From assembly GCF_000744655.1 (NCBI RefSeq), contig NZ_JQMJ01000003.1:248001-312000 (forward strand): DNA of 64,000 nucleotides, read 5' to 3'. Position 1 is the stretch's first letter. Every line of letters starts with the position of its first letter. This document shows positions 52,071 through 61,053 of this stretch, piece after piece. Below the pieces are notes generated by a model, which worked only from the letters and a program-made list of their open reading frames with translations, did no database searches and was not told the origin of the DNA. This stretch comes from Streptacidiphilus rugosus AM-16 (lineage in GTDB: Bacteria; Actinomycetota; Actinomycetes; Streptomycetales; Streptomycetaceae). Both the position numbers and the translations under genes were made by a program.

Positions 52071-52331
52071 CTAGGAGTGTTCCGGCGCTGGCCGAGTCGG
52101 CACTTCGACGCCGTAATGGATGGCGAAGGCAGCATCCCTGGCGTCCCTGAAGTCGTACAGGGTGGCCGTGCGGATCTCCTTGATCGCCATCAGGATGCGG
52201 CCTTCACGCATCAGCTCAGCTACGAGCTTCTGGGCATCAGCGGGCACCGGAAGGTTTCGCGCACGCTGCGGATCCAACCGAGGCATCGGCTGAAACACCG
52301 TCCGGAGGAATGCCCTGACCGCTCCCGCCAT
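52071..52331 (-). CDS. Small hypothetical protein
   Basis: 86 residues: PADAQKLVAELMREGRILMA, IKEIRTATLYDFRDARDAAF. The C-terminal pattern recalls the L7/L12-like helix-turn segment seen in small streptomycete hypotheticals. No membrane or metal motif. It lies at the left edge of the integrative-element region. Confidence 0.5.
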   Translation of the reverse strand: MAGAVRAFLRTVFQPMPRLDPQRARNLPVPADAQKLVAELMREGRILMAIKEIRTATLYDFRDARDAAFAIHYGVEVPTRPAPEHS

Positions 52332-53436
<1,105 letters not shown>

Positions 53437-53470
53437 AAGCAAGCATCGGGGGCACGATTGACCTACCGCT

Positions 53471-53983
53471 TCAGCAGTCCGGGCAGTCCGGCACGTCGGG
53501 GCCCTCAGGGAATGTCCGGTTGCCCTGGAGCCAGTCGGCGAGCCACTCGGCAAGCGTGAACCTCTCGGGGAAGAGTCGGTGGCGCTCGCAGAGGGCGTTA
53601 GGGTCCCAGCCCCACATTCGCCCCTCGGGGGTGCTGAAGTCGATGTGCCACCAGATCGCGCAGCCCACCGTCGCCAGCGGCAAGATGTGGTTCGGGTAGA
53701 GGTCGAGCTGTTCGTCGGGTGTCGACCACTCCTGTTGGATCTTGATCAGTGATTCCTCTTCGCTGAACCACTCACCGCTGTAGGTGAGCGAGACCACTTC
53801 GTCGGCTCCGAAGCCGCCGTTCGCGACCTCGCAGTAGAGCCTGCGAAGCAAGGGCGGCATCGGGTGTCCCACGGCGGCTTCCAGCTCGGCGACGGCTTCG
53901 GCGGGGGCAGGCGGGGGCAGCTGCTCGGCCTCGGCGTATGCGCGGATCCTTGCGATGATCTCGTCATCGGCCCATACGGTCAT
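53471..53983 (-). CDS. SMI1/KNR4 (SUKH) family protein, probable immunity protein
   Basis: 170 residues, ATG 53983. SUKH pattern: PAEAVAELEAAVGHPMPPLL, RRLYCEVANGGFGADEVVSL, ILPLATVGCAIWWHIDFSTP, then FTLAEWLADWLQG. This is the second SUKH gene of the window, again without an adjacent toxin gene. It lies just left of the tRNA-Gly-bounded element. Role inferred from family. Confidence 0.85.
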   Translation of the reverse strand: MTVWADDEIIARIRAYAEAEQLPPPAPAEAVAELEAAVGHPMPPLLRRLYCEVANGGFGADEVVSLTYSGEWFSEEESLIKIQQEWSTPDEQLDLYPNHILPLATVGCAIWWHIDFSTPEGRMWGWDPNALCERHRLFPERFTLAEWLADWLQGNRTFPEGPDVPDCPDC

Positions 53984-54125
53984 GCCGATCAACGTAGAGG
54001 TTGCCACTGACCGCCAGGCTTCCCGCCCAGCTGCCCACTCCGAACGTCAAGTGTCAGGTGAAGCCGAACCGTCAAGCATCAACTGACGTTCAGCGGCGGA
54101 GATCAGCTCGGCGATCGCACGGCCG

Positions 54126-54230
54126 GTGATCGAAAAGCAAGAAACCCAGGCTGGGGATCATGTCCCTGACCTGGGCCTTTACTGCTGGAGCGGGCGACGA
54201 GAATCGAACTCGCGCTCTAAGCTTGGGAAG
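54126..54230. repeat. Left att-type direct repeat with 3' half of tRNA-Gly
   Basis: 105 bases matching 58602-58706 with three mismatches. Within it, 54186-54230 is the 3' half of tRNA-Gly (minus strand: anticodon loop to encoded CCA), and the rest is the tRNA's downstream hairpin region. The tRNA 5' half is missing, so this is a displaced attachment-site copy, not a gene. Confidence 0.92.
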
Positions 54231-54332
54231 ACTCTATGGCGCATCTGGACTGACGTGCGACGACGCTGACCTGCGCTTTGACGACTGATTGACCGCCAGG
54301 TACCCCCAATGTCCCTCATCGGCCACCGCAAC

Positions 54333-54350
54333 GGGCACGCGGCGGGCACG
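54333..54350 (+). promoter_or_regulatory. Candidate integrase arm site 1
   Basis: GGGCACG-CGGC-GGGCACG: two heptamers exactly 11 bases apart (one helical turn), about 105 bases inside the left att repeat. The same arrangement occurs at 55982 and 58572. Confidence 0.6.
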
Positions 54351-54617
54351 CTATCTCTCTGGACGCTGGGTGTGGAACGGACGAAGCCTCGGGAACCACA
54401 TCAGCCCTATGAGCGAGGGGAGGAGCATTGCTGCGCGGCCCAAGGTCCACTCACCACGAAGCAGCGGGATCACCTGGCACGCCGCGACGAAGACGCCAAG
54501 GTAGACCCACTGTCGTGCCGCCCAGCGAGGCTTGATCGTCCAGCCGCTTCGGGCACTCACCCATGTGTTCACTGGCGCATCATCCACGGCGGGTCCCAAG
54601 TGGGCAAGGCCGGCCAT
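54351..54617 (-). CDS. Small membrane protein
   Basis: 88 residues, ATG 54617 with AGGGGG five bases upstream. Contains TIKPRWAARQWVYLGVFVAA and WTLGRAAMLLPSLIGLMWFP, two membrane-type segments, and a basic end. Function unknown; cargo of the tRNA-Gly-bounded element. Confidence 0.6.
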   Translation of the reverse strand: MAGLAHLGPAVDDAPVNTWVSARSGWTIKPRWAARQWVYLGVFVAACQVIPLLRGEWTLGRAAMLLPSLIGLMWFPRLRPFHTQRPER

Positions 54618-54718
54618 CTCACCCCCTGCAGAGCGGCTAGACAGTCGGCTTCACAATCTCGGGCTACACCCTGCTTGACCTGCGGCGCAGCGTTCTTCCT
54701 GTATGCGTTTGTGACGTT

Positions 54719-54743
54719 TAGTCCGTGGCTGGTCCGGATCTTG
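54719..54743 (+). promoter_or_regulatory. Candidate integrase arm site of a second type, copy 1
   Basis: AGTCCGTGGCTGGTCCGGAT: GTCCG repeated at an 11-base step. Nearly identical to 56653-56678 (23 of 26 bases). Confidence 0.45.
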
Positions 54744-54880
54744 GCGCCGAAGCCGACGTTCGCCAGATTTGAACTTGTTCAAAAGCCTGAGATGCGCCAG
54801 ACTCGGCGGAACCCTTCAGGGTGCAGACCCGCTTCCGTGGGCCTGACGGTCAGAGTGCACGAAGGGGCGGCGAGACTACC

Positions 54881-55231
54881 GTGCTCGAAGCCAGACGCAA
54901 TCTGTGGGTGCCGGCGCCCCTGCTGGCGTCAATGCTGCTCATCGGTGGAACGTCGCAGTTCCTCCTAGCAGCAAGAGGGGGCTATCTCCTTACCGTTCAC
55001 TTTTCGGCGGAGGAGTTGGCTCAGGTGCCAGGCCAGACGCTCCGGCAGATTCACGAGCGGGGCCTCGCCGCAATCATCTCGGCGGTTGTCCCGTTCGTCG
55101 CAGCTCTTCTCGCCCTGCTGAGCCACAGGCTGTTCAAGCGAGGTTGGGCCGGGTCGCTCAGGAGGGCAGCCCTCTGGATGGCCTGTACGGATGTGCCGGT
55201 CATTCTCGCGGCACTGCTCACCACCAGCTGA
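54881..55231 (+). CDS. Small membrane protein
   Basis: 116 residues from GTG 54881: hydrophobic segments VPAPLLASMLLIGGTSQFLL, AAIISAVVPFVAALLALLSH and ALWMACTDVPVILAALLTTS. The loop between the first two (SAEELAQVPGQTLRQIHERG) would be outside or periplasm-facing. No family recognised; probably element cargo. The ribosome site is weak, so the start is uncertain. Confidence 0.55.
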   Translation: MLEARRNLWVPAPLLASMLLIGGTSQFLLAARGGYLLTVHFSAEELAQVPGQTLRQIHERGLAAIISAVVPFVAALLALLSHRLFKRGWAGSLRRAALWMACTDVPVILAALLTTS

Positions 55232-55421
55232 AGCAGCTCGAAGCGGGCGGCTCCTCCTCGATCGGGCAGCTCTGCGTGACCCCCTCGATGCGAACTACCG
55301 GCAGTTCGGTCGCTGAGGTCTCCTGCCCAGGTCAACCGCGTTACTGCGGTCGGGTCTGGTCGGCTGGGGTCGTCATGGTTGCTGTACTTCCGTGCTGTAC
55401 GGATTGCCCCGAAGCCAGAGC

Positions 55422-55805
55422 CTACGTCGTTGTCGAGGGCCGATTCCGGCGCACGCGGGCGCGATGGGCGAGCTGCAGGGCCCAGACAGCGCCGGCGAGT
55501 GCCAGCAGGAACCCCAGCGCGTCGCAGAGCATGACGAGCGCGTGAGGCGCTCCGGCGATCCTCGGAAGGTTGCTCGCAAGAATGCCACTCCCCAGGAGAA
55601 GGGGGAGCCAGGTCCAGAGGGCATGCAGTCGGCCATGAACGCCGTCGCGATTCCGGGCCTTCGGCACGGATAGCAACCGAATGATGACGGATTGCAGGAT
55701 CAGCAGGCTGGCCCCCATGACGACGAACACTGTTGCTCCCTTGAACGACTCGGCGAGGATCTTCTCCTCCCCGGGCGCAGCCTGCAAGGAGTGGGCGGAA
55801 GTCAC
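55422..55805 (-). CDS. Small membrane protein
   Basis: 127 residues: membrane segments ATVFVVMGASLLILQSVIIR, LWTWLPLLLGSGILASNLPR and LVMLCDALGFLLALAGAVWA, ending in a basic tail (RARVRRNRPSTTT). GTG start at 55805 without a clear ribosome site. Its 5' end is next to the tRNA-Ser relic. Function unknown. Confidence 0.55.
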   Translation of the reverse strand: MTSAHSLQAAPGEEKILAESFKGATVFVVMGASLLILQSVIIRLLSVPKARNRDGVHGRLHALWTWLPLLLGSGILASNLPRIAGAPHALVMLCDALGFLLALAGAVWALQLAHRARVRRNRPSTTT

Positions 55806-55829
55806 CCAGCAGCGCTCGAAGCAGGCTGA

Positions 55830-55886
55830 CTTGAAAACCGTCGTGGCAGCGATGTCACCGTGGGTTCAAATCCCACAGACTCCGCA
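55830..55886 (+). pseudogene. 3' half of a tRNA-Ser(UGA) (attachment-site relic)
   Basis: Starting in the anticodon loop (CTTGAAAACCGTCGTGGC) it continues through a long variable arm and the T arm (GTGGGTTCAAATCCCAC) to the acceptor end AGACTCCG. The 5' half of the anticodon stem and everything before it are unrelated sequence, so no functional tRNA is made. The tRNA-Ser identity follows from the long variable arm, the UGA anticodon and the G discriminator. Such 3' halves are the normal footprint of tRNA-targeting integrases. Confidence 0.85.
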
Positions 55887-55892
55887 GTAGAA

Positions 55893-55925
55893 CGGCCCCC
55901 GACCAGCAGAAACGGTCGGGGGCCG
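55893..55925 (+). terminator. Hairpin next to the tRNA-Ser relic
   Basis: Perfect 12-bp stem CGGCCCCCGACC / GGTCGGGGGCCG with a 9-base loop; presumably the tRNA-Ser terminator copied with the attachment site. Confidence 0.8.
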
Positions 55926-55981
55926 CTTCGCTTCTACTTGCGCGTGGTTGGCCGTGGTTGGCCGCCAGGTACCGTCGCGTA

Positions 55982-55999
55982 GGGCACGTGAGGGGCACG
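55982..55999 (+). promoter_or_regulatory. Candidate integrase arm site 2
   Basis: GGGCACG-TGAG-GGGCACG, 96 bases right of the tRNA-Ser relic, with the same 11-base step as the sites at 54333 and 58572. Confidence 0.6.
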
Positions 56000-56046
56000 G
56001 CGCATGCTGTGACCGGATGAGGTTCAAGCTGAGGAATGATTGACCG

Positions 56047-56499
56047 ATGAGTACAGCACAGGAGTTGTACCAATCGATGATGCGTGACTGTGTTGCCCCA
56101 CGCTTGCGCGCGCTCGGCTGGAAAGGCTCCGGGCAACGGTACGAGTTCCCCGACACCCACGCTTGGGTTCAGCTGGGGTTTCAGAAGTCGCAGCACAACT
56201 CGGCCAGGGTCGTCCAGTTCACGATCAACGTCTCAGTGATCGGCAGGCTGGCGTGGGACGCGCATCGGGCAGAGCAGCCGCTACTCCCGGCCAGGCCCAA
56301 TCCCTCGATGAGTTACGGTCCCCACCTCTCCCCGGTGCGGATCGGGCGCCTCACGCCGAGGGAGCAGGACACTTGGTGGCACATCTCCGTTGATCGGCCG
56401 CGAGACCGACTTGATTGGATTGCCAACGGCGTCTGCGCCTCGGTATCGGACTACGCCATGCCGGAAATCCGCCGACTCCTTGCCGAATTGGATAGCTAG
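56047..56499 (+). CDS. DUF4304 family protein
   Basis: 150 residues, ATG 56047. DUF4304 pattern: LYQSMMRDCVAPRLRALGWK, GSGQRYEFPDTHAWVQLGFQ, KSQHNSARVVQFTINVSVIG, then TWWHISVDRPRDRLDWIANG. The family is widespread, with unknown function, and is often found among toxin-immunity genes. It is cargo between the tRNA-Ser relic and the integrase fragment. Confidence 0.82.
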   Translation: MSTAQELYQSMMRDCVAPRLRALGWKGSGQRYEFPDTHAWVQLGFQKSQHNSARVVQFTINVSVIGRLAWDAHRAEQPLLPARPNPSMSYGPHLSPVRIGRLTPREQDTWWHISVDRPRDRLDWIANGVCASVSDYAMPEIRRLLAELDS

Positions 56500-56654
56500 G
56501 CAGAACGACTCACCGGCTGAGCGGTGAGTCAGGGCCTGCAGCTCCGCCGGAACCAGAGTGGCAGGAGCGGCTTTGCAGTCGGCTCGACGAATGCGCGGCC
56601 ACCGCGCCCTGGCCTGCGACGGAAGGGCTCCAGAGAGCTCGGATCTCGGCTTTG

Positions 56655-56670
56655 GTCCGTGACTGGTCCG
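56655..56670 (+). promoter_or_regulatory. Candidate integrase arm site of a second type, copy 2
   Basis: GTCCGTGACTGGTCCG: GTCCG repeated at an 11-base step, matching the site at 54721-54736. Confidence 0.45.
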
Positions 56671-56710
56671 GATCTTGTGGAAGGTGGCCACCGCCGTCCT
56701 TCGGGCGCGT

Positions 56711-57520
56711 TCAGGTGCCCGATCCGCTGGATGGTGCCGCGCTGCCAGCGTGCCAGCCGAGGGTGAAGGCCCATGCGCCGGTTGTGTGGCTCACGACCTG
56801 GGCCTGGACGTTGTCGCGCGGGATGCTGGATGTGAACTCGTTCAGCTCTCCGGTTGGGTCGTTGCAGGAGACGTCGAAGGTGACCACGTCGGGGATCTTG
56901 ACGGTGACGGTTCCGGTACCGGTGCATCCCGCATAGATCCCGAGCGTGCCCGGGGCGATGTGCTTGATCGGCGGAAAGCTGATGGACTGGGCGCCCGGGC
57001 GGTCTCCGACGCGCTGGTAGATGGTCGTGTAGCCGTCCGGTCCGAGGTCGGTGGAGTCGGCGGCGGTCGCCGGGCTCGCCGTGATGTCGGGCGCGGGCTC
57101 GTCCTTTGACATCCAGGCCGCTGAGCCGAGCACGCAGTGACCAGCCGAATCGATCACGTACTGAAGCTCTTCAATGCTCGCCCCAGGCCCGGACGGCTTG
57201 GACGGGCCGAGCGGACACGCTGATGTGATGCCCCGAACCACAACCCTGTAGGACACCGGCCAGTGACGTGTCTCCGTCCAGTAGCCGGCGGCCCCCACTC
57301 CGTTGGGCTGCGGCTTGCCGTCGGGGTCTCCCACGATGCCGACGCCCTCCGATCCGCACCACGCACAGCCGAGCACACGAGCGTCCCAAGGGGATGAGTT
57401 GGTGAAGCGCACCGCTACGCCGTCGTCCGCATTGGGGGCGCTGCTGCAAGCGGTCGGGAGAAAAGCGACGATCCCGACGGCGGTGAGCGCCAATCCGCGC
57501 TGCCTGTGTCGGCGCTTCAT
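56711..57520 (-). CDS. Lipoprotein of unknown function
   Basis: 269 residues from ATG 57520 (KRRHRQRGLALTAVGIVAFL), chosen over ATG 57535 because GGA is near it. The signal ends in a lipobox FLPTAC. The mature part has two beta-rich halves: VRFTNSSPWDARVLGCAWCG early on, and GTLGIYAGCTGTGTVTVKIP near the end, with paired cysteines (CAWCG). No enzyme motif. Element cargo by position. Confidence 0.7.
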   Translation of the reverse strand: MKRRHRQRGLALTAVGIVAFLPTACSSAPNADDGVAVRFTNSSPWDARVLGCAWCGSEGVGIVGDPDGKPQPNGVGAAGYWTETRHWPVSYRVVVRGITSACPLGPSKPSGPGASIEELQYVIDSAGHCVLGSAAWMSKDEPAPDITASPATAADSTDLGPDGYTTIYQRVGDRPGAQSISFPPIKHIAPGTLGIYAGCTGTGTVTVKIPDVVTFDVSCNDPTGELNEFTSSIPRDNVQAQVVSHTTGAWAFTLGWHAGSAAPSSGSGT

Positions 57521-57824
57521 GTGCGATCCATTCATGGTGAGTCGGTCTCATGTACAACCAGAGTGCCGTGACGATACACGCCCCCGCCGTCCGTTCCGGA
57601 GGCGCCTCCTCCCATGGCTTCGGCTGCGGGCGGTGGTTCCTCCTCGATCGGGCAGCTTTGCCGAACCGGGGTTCTCCCAGGGCCGCCAGGCTCACTGCGT
57701 GACTCTTGGGCTTGGCCTGGCGGCCCTGGGAGGTTCCCGGTACGCCTCCGGTGCTCGATTGGGGAGGGACCTCCCCACACCACCACCCTTACCCCCTCCC
57801 TCCCGCACCCTCTCCCCTCGCCGG

Positions 57825-58569
57825 CCGGCTGCTGCGGGCCATCCTGAGCACGGCTGTGGAGGACGAGTTGATCCGCCGCAACCCCTGCCGAATCAAGGGT
57901 GCTGCCGTCGAACATGCACCTGAGCGTCCGGTGTTGACGCTGCCGCAGGTCTACCGGCTGGCCGACGCGATCGACCCCCGATTCCGACTTGTGGTGCTGC
58001 TGGCGGTGTTCGGCGGGCTGCGCTGGGGTGAATTGGCGGCGCTGCGACGGACGCACCTCGACCTCGCCCATGGGCGCATCTACGTCCGGGAGTCGGCCGT
58101 GATGCTGCGCGACTACACCCGGGTGACCGGCGCCCCCAAGACGCAGGCCGGCGTCCGGACCGTCCAACTGCCCGAATCCGTGGTCGCCGAGCTGCGGGTG
58201 CACCTGGACCGGTTCGCCGAGCGGAAGCCTGACGGGCTGGTCTTCGTCGGGGCCAAGGGCGCGGCGTTGGTCCGGCCGACGTTCTCCCGGCCATGGCGCA
58301 AGGCACTGGAGAAGGCCGGTCTTCCCGGCATCCACGTGCACGACCTTCGGCACACCGGCAACAACCTGGTGGCGACGACCGGAACGAGTCTCAAGGAACT
58401 CATGTCCCGGATGGGCCACGCCTCGCCCCGCGCCGCGCTGATCTACCAGCACGCCACGGACACGCGAGACGGGGTGATCGCTGCCGCGCTGGAGGCGCTC
58501 GCCGAGGACGCGCGCAACGGCGAGGACGACGGTGACGACGGGACTGCCGGAGTGCTGGTTCCCGTCTGA
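57825..58569 (+). pseudogene. Tyrosine-type integrase, 5'-truncated
   Basis: The catalytic domain is intact: first Arg in FGGLRWGELAALRRTHLDLA, Lys in TGAPKTQAGVRTVQL, His-x-x-Arg in VHDLRHTGNNLVATTG, then MGHASPRAALIYQHATD with the second His and catalytic Tyr. The sequence becomes integrase-like only from ~57825 (RLLRAILSTAVEDELIRRNP); upstream is a C/T-rich low-complexity stretch with no arm-binding or SAM-like domain. It stops two bases before an arm-type repeat, beside the tRNA-Gly attachment site, as expected for a pSAM2-like element. Unlikely to be active. Confidence 0.88.
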
Positions 58570-58571
58570 TC

Positions 58572-58589
58572 GGGCACGCAACGGGCACG
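58572..58589 (+). promoter_or_regulatory. Candidate integrase arm site 3
   Basis: GGGCACG-CAAC-GGGCACG two bases after the integrase stop and ~115 bases from the tRNA anticodon crossover region, with the same spacing as at 54333 and 55982. Confidence 0.6.
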
Positions 58590-58601
58590 CCGCCCTGATT
58601 C

Positions 58602-58706
58602 GTGATCGAAAAGCAAGAGGCCCAGGCTGGGGATCATGTCCCTGACCTGGGCCTTTACTACTGGAGCGGGCGACGAGAATCGAACTCGCGCTCTAAGCTT
58701 GGGAAG
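58602..58706. repeat. Right att-type direct repeat (inside tRNA-Gly)
   Basis: 105 bases equal to 54126-54230 except for three positions (two in the terminator stem, one at the tRNA 3' flank). It runs from the tRNA downstream hairpin into the anticodon loop of the intact tRNA-Gly, where identity stops at GGGAAG. It defines a ~4.5-kb element to its left. Confidence 0.92.
58618..58654 (-). terminator. Terminator of tRNA-Gly
   Basis: Nine-bp stem AGGCCCAGG / CCTGGGCCT, 8 bases downstream of the tRNA 3' end. The left att copy has lost part of this pairing through two base changes. Confidence 0.75.
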
Positions 58707-58735
58707 CTTATGTTCTACCATTAAACTACGCCCGC
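58662..58735 (-). tRNA. tRNA-Gly (anticodon CCC)
   Basis: Full cloverleaf on the minus strand: acceptor stem GCGGGCG / CGCCCGC, D arm with AATGGTAGAAC, anticodon stem TAAGC-TTCCCAA-GCTTA giving anticodon CCC, T arm GCGAG-TTCGATT-CTCGT, and an encoded CCA. The 3' half is duplicated at 54186-54230, showing use as an integration site; this copy remains complete. Confidence 0.95.
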
Positions 58736-58932
58736 CTGACGGTCCGTCAGTGACGGCCGTTCCACACTCACTCTACCCCATCACGTACGCGACGTGCAGC
58801 GGTGGTGCCCGTGCGCGGCGTGGGCGTAACGTGACGCCTCGGTCGGTGAGTCGGCGGCGAGCCTGTGGGCGTTATGTCCGGAAGATCCCCTAGGGTGGCA
58901 GGGCTGGCCTACGGCGTTGGGGAGAGGATGCA

Positions 58933-59151
58933 ATGGAGCGCACAGTCGTCCGTTGTGCCGAAGGGCACCTGTTCAGCACCGCGAGCATCCCACTGCAGAA
59001 TCTGCGGTCCGCGCGCATCGGCCCCGGCCGACTGATGCGGTGCCCGCAGTGCGCGCGGCTGCGCAGTGCGGTGCCCGCGGACCTGGCGGTGCTCTCGACG
59101 GAGCAGATCACGCGAGCCCTGCGGCGGGAGGCCGTGGAGTTCCTCGCGTAA
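58933..59151 (+). CDS. Small zinc-ribbon-like protein
   Basis: 72 residues, ATG 58933. Begins MERTVVRCAEGHLFSTASIP and has a CPQC pair (MRCPQCARLRSA), so Cys-x2-His and Cys-x2-Cys could bind one zinc. The C-terminus is helical (LSTEQITRALRREAVEFLA). It resembles a conserved small gene preceding dcd in Streptomyces. Function unknown. Confidence 0.72.
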   Translation: MERTVVRCAEGHLFSTASIPLQNLRSARIGPGRLMRCPQCARLRSAVPADLAVLSTEQITRALRREAVEFLA

Positions 59152-59226
59152 GAGGAGTACGGAACCTCCAGCGGACCCCCGTGCCGGATTGGGCGGGGGT
59201 CCGCTCATGCACGTAACCTCGACCCC

Positions 59227-59802
59227 GTGCTGCTCTCAGACAAGGACATCCGGAACGAGATCGAGTCCGGTCGCGTGGTCATCGACCCGTACGACCAGGC
59301 CATGATCCAGCCGTCCAGTATCGACGTGCGTCTCGACCGGTTCTTCCGGGTCTTCGAGAACCACAAGTACCCCCACATCGACCCCGCGGTCGAGCAGCCC
59401 GACCTCACCCGGCTGGTCGAGCCGGACGGCGACGACCCCTTCATCCTGCACCCCGGCGAGTTCGCGCTGGCGTCGACCTACGAGGTCGTGACGCTCCCCG
59501 ACGACATCGCCTCCCGGCTGGAGGGCAAGTCCAGCCTGGGCCGCCTCGGGCTGCTGACGCACTCCACCGCCGGCTTCATCGACCCCGGGTTCAGCGGGCA
59601 CGTGACGCTGGAGCTGTCCAACGTCGCGACGCTGCCGATCAAGCTCTACCCCGGCATGAAGATCGGCCAGCTCTGCATGTTCCGGTTGAGCTCGCCGGCC
59701 GAGTACCCCTACGGCTCCGAGAAGTACGGATCCCGTTACCTCGGCCAGCGCGGCCCCACGCCGTCCCGCTCCTACCTCAACTTCCACCGGACCAAGATCT
59801 AG
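59227..59802 (+). CDS. dcd: dCTP deaminase
   Basis: 191 residues, GTG start. Converts dCTP to dUTP for thymidylate synthesis. Motifs: [58 protein letters not shown] (active-site Ser/Arg), [16 protein letters not shown] with the catalytic Glu, and the C-terminal lid [20 protein letters not shown]. Length and order are standard. Confidence 0.97.
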   Translation: MLLSDKDIRNEIESGRVVIDPYDQAMIQPSSIDVRLDRFFRVFENHKYPHIDPAVEQPDLTRLVEPDGDDPFILHPGEFALASTYEVVTLPDDIASRLEGKSSLGRLGLLTHSTAGFIDPGFSGHVTLELSNVATLPIKLYPGMKIGQLCMFRLSSPAEYPYGSEKYGSRYLGQRGPTPSRSYLNFHRTKI

Positions 59803-59821
59803 CAGGTCTCGGTGGGCCGCC

Positions 59822-60688
59822 TCAGGCCCGCTTCGGCGTGGTGGTGACGGTCAGCTCGGTGCCGTCCTCGCTGAGGCGGAGCTCCGCCGTCAGCGCGGCG
59901 AGCTCGCCGAGGTGGTGCAGGTGCGTGCCCCCGCAGAAGATCGACGCGTGGCCCTCGGGGAGCGAGGCGTGCCACTCGCGGCGGGCGGTCAGCTCCGGGC
60001 TCGGGGCCTCGACGCGGACCTCGGAGTCCGCGGCGACCCAGGCGCCGAGGCGGGCGTTGACCGCCTCGGTGATCGCCGGGAGCTCGTCGGCCAGGCCCTC
60101 CGCCGTGAAGCCCTTCTTCTTCAGCGACTTGCCGATCCGGTAGACGTCGTAGCTCGCGGCCGTGTCCATCCGCGAGGTGTCCATGGCCAGCGAGTCGAAG
60201 TCCGGGCTGCCGAGCGAGTCGCTGCGGCCCGGGTCCTTGCGCCAGCGCGGCGCGAGCGCGGCGTTGAGGGCCAGCGCGAGCAGGTGGCAGCCGGTGTGCG
60301 AGGCGCAGAGCGCCGCGCGGCGGTCGGCGTCGACGCGCAGCTCGACCTCCGTGCCGACCTCGACCGGCTCCGCCACGACGTGGACGACCAGCCAGGACCA
60401 CTCGGCGTCGCCGCGGCGGACGGGGATGTCCGCGCCCAGCGCCAGCTCGCCCTCGGGGCTGAGCCCGCCGGTGACGCAGTCCAGGACGGCCTGACCGGCC
60501 AGGCTGCCGGTGTCGGCCGGCTGGTCCGGCCAGGTGTGGTCGAGCGGGTGGAACGGCGTGCGCTCGACCACGACGCCGTGGCGGCCGTCGGGCAGCGCGA
60601 CGCAGGCCACGACCGCCGACCGGCCGTCGACACCTCCGGCGGGGAAGGTCACCTGGGTGGAGACGGCGGGGAGGGAGGGCGCGGTCAT
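59822..60688 (-). CDS. AlaX-like alanyl-tRNA editing domain protein
   Basis: 288 residues, ATG 60688 with GGAG seven bases upstream. Fold of the alanyl/threonyl-tRNA synthetase editing domain: VSTQVTFPAGGVDGRSAVVA at the start, CASHTGCHLLALALNAALAP (first metal motif, HxxxH-like), and IFCGGTHLHHLGELAALTAE (Cys-x3-His). It probably hydrolyses mischarged tRNA or a related ester; in this subgroup activity has not been shown. Converges with dcd. Confidence 0.82.
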   Translation of the reverse strand: MTAPSLPAVSTQVTFPAGGVDGRSAVVACVALPDGRHGVVVERTPFHPLDHTWPDQPADTGSLAGQAVLDCVTGGLSPEGELALGADIPVRRGDAEWSWLVVHVVAEPVEVGTEVELRVDADRRAALCASHTGCHLLALALNAALAPRWRKDPGRSDSLGSPDFDSLAMDTSRMDTAASYDVYRIGKSLKKKGFTAEGLADELPAITEAVNARLGAWVAADSEVRVEAPSPELTARREWHASLPEGHASIFCGGTHLHHLGELAALTAELRLSEDGTELTVTTTPKRA

Positions 60689-61053
60689 GGGGAGGCTCCA
60701 GAGGGTCATGTGTTCGTGCGAAACCATTCAACCCCAACCGGCCCCGCCGGCACGCGGGGAAGCCCGACCGGGCGCGCAGGCCCGAACGGCGCGGGACGGT
60801 CCTGATACGCGCCCCGGCCGGGAGCGGAATCCTCGCCCGCCGGAGGAGCACGGGCAGACCGGGAAGCGCAGCGCGGGCAGTGTCCGAGCCCGGCCGCCCG
60901 GCCGCCCGGCCGGACACCGAGGCCCAGGCGGCCGCGGACTGCCCCGGCGGACTGACCCTTCCAGCTGCGAGCCCCCCGCCGCAGGCGGAAGCCTCGGTCC
61001 GCCGGAGGAGCACAGGCCGACCGGGAACCGCGGCGCGGGCAGGGGCCGCGTGC
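60689..61053. repeat. Gene-free stretch with a 57-bp imperfect direct repeat
   Basis: 60824-60880 and 60985-61042 share GCCGGAGGAGCAC, GACCGGGAA and GCGCGGGCAG in the same order, with a few changes, 161 bases apart. They lie between the AlaX-like and Yip1 genes; no coding frame is supported. Confidence 0.7.

Noticed and set aside
55830-55886. Selenocysteine tRNA (selC)
   Set aside because: The anticodon loop reads TTGAAAA (UGA, serine), not UCA, and the 5' half of the molecule is missing; it is a tRNA-Ser att relic.
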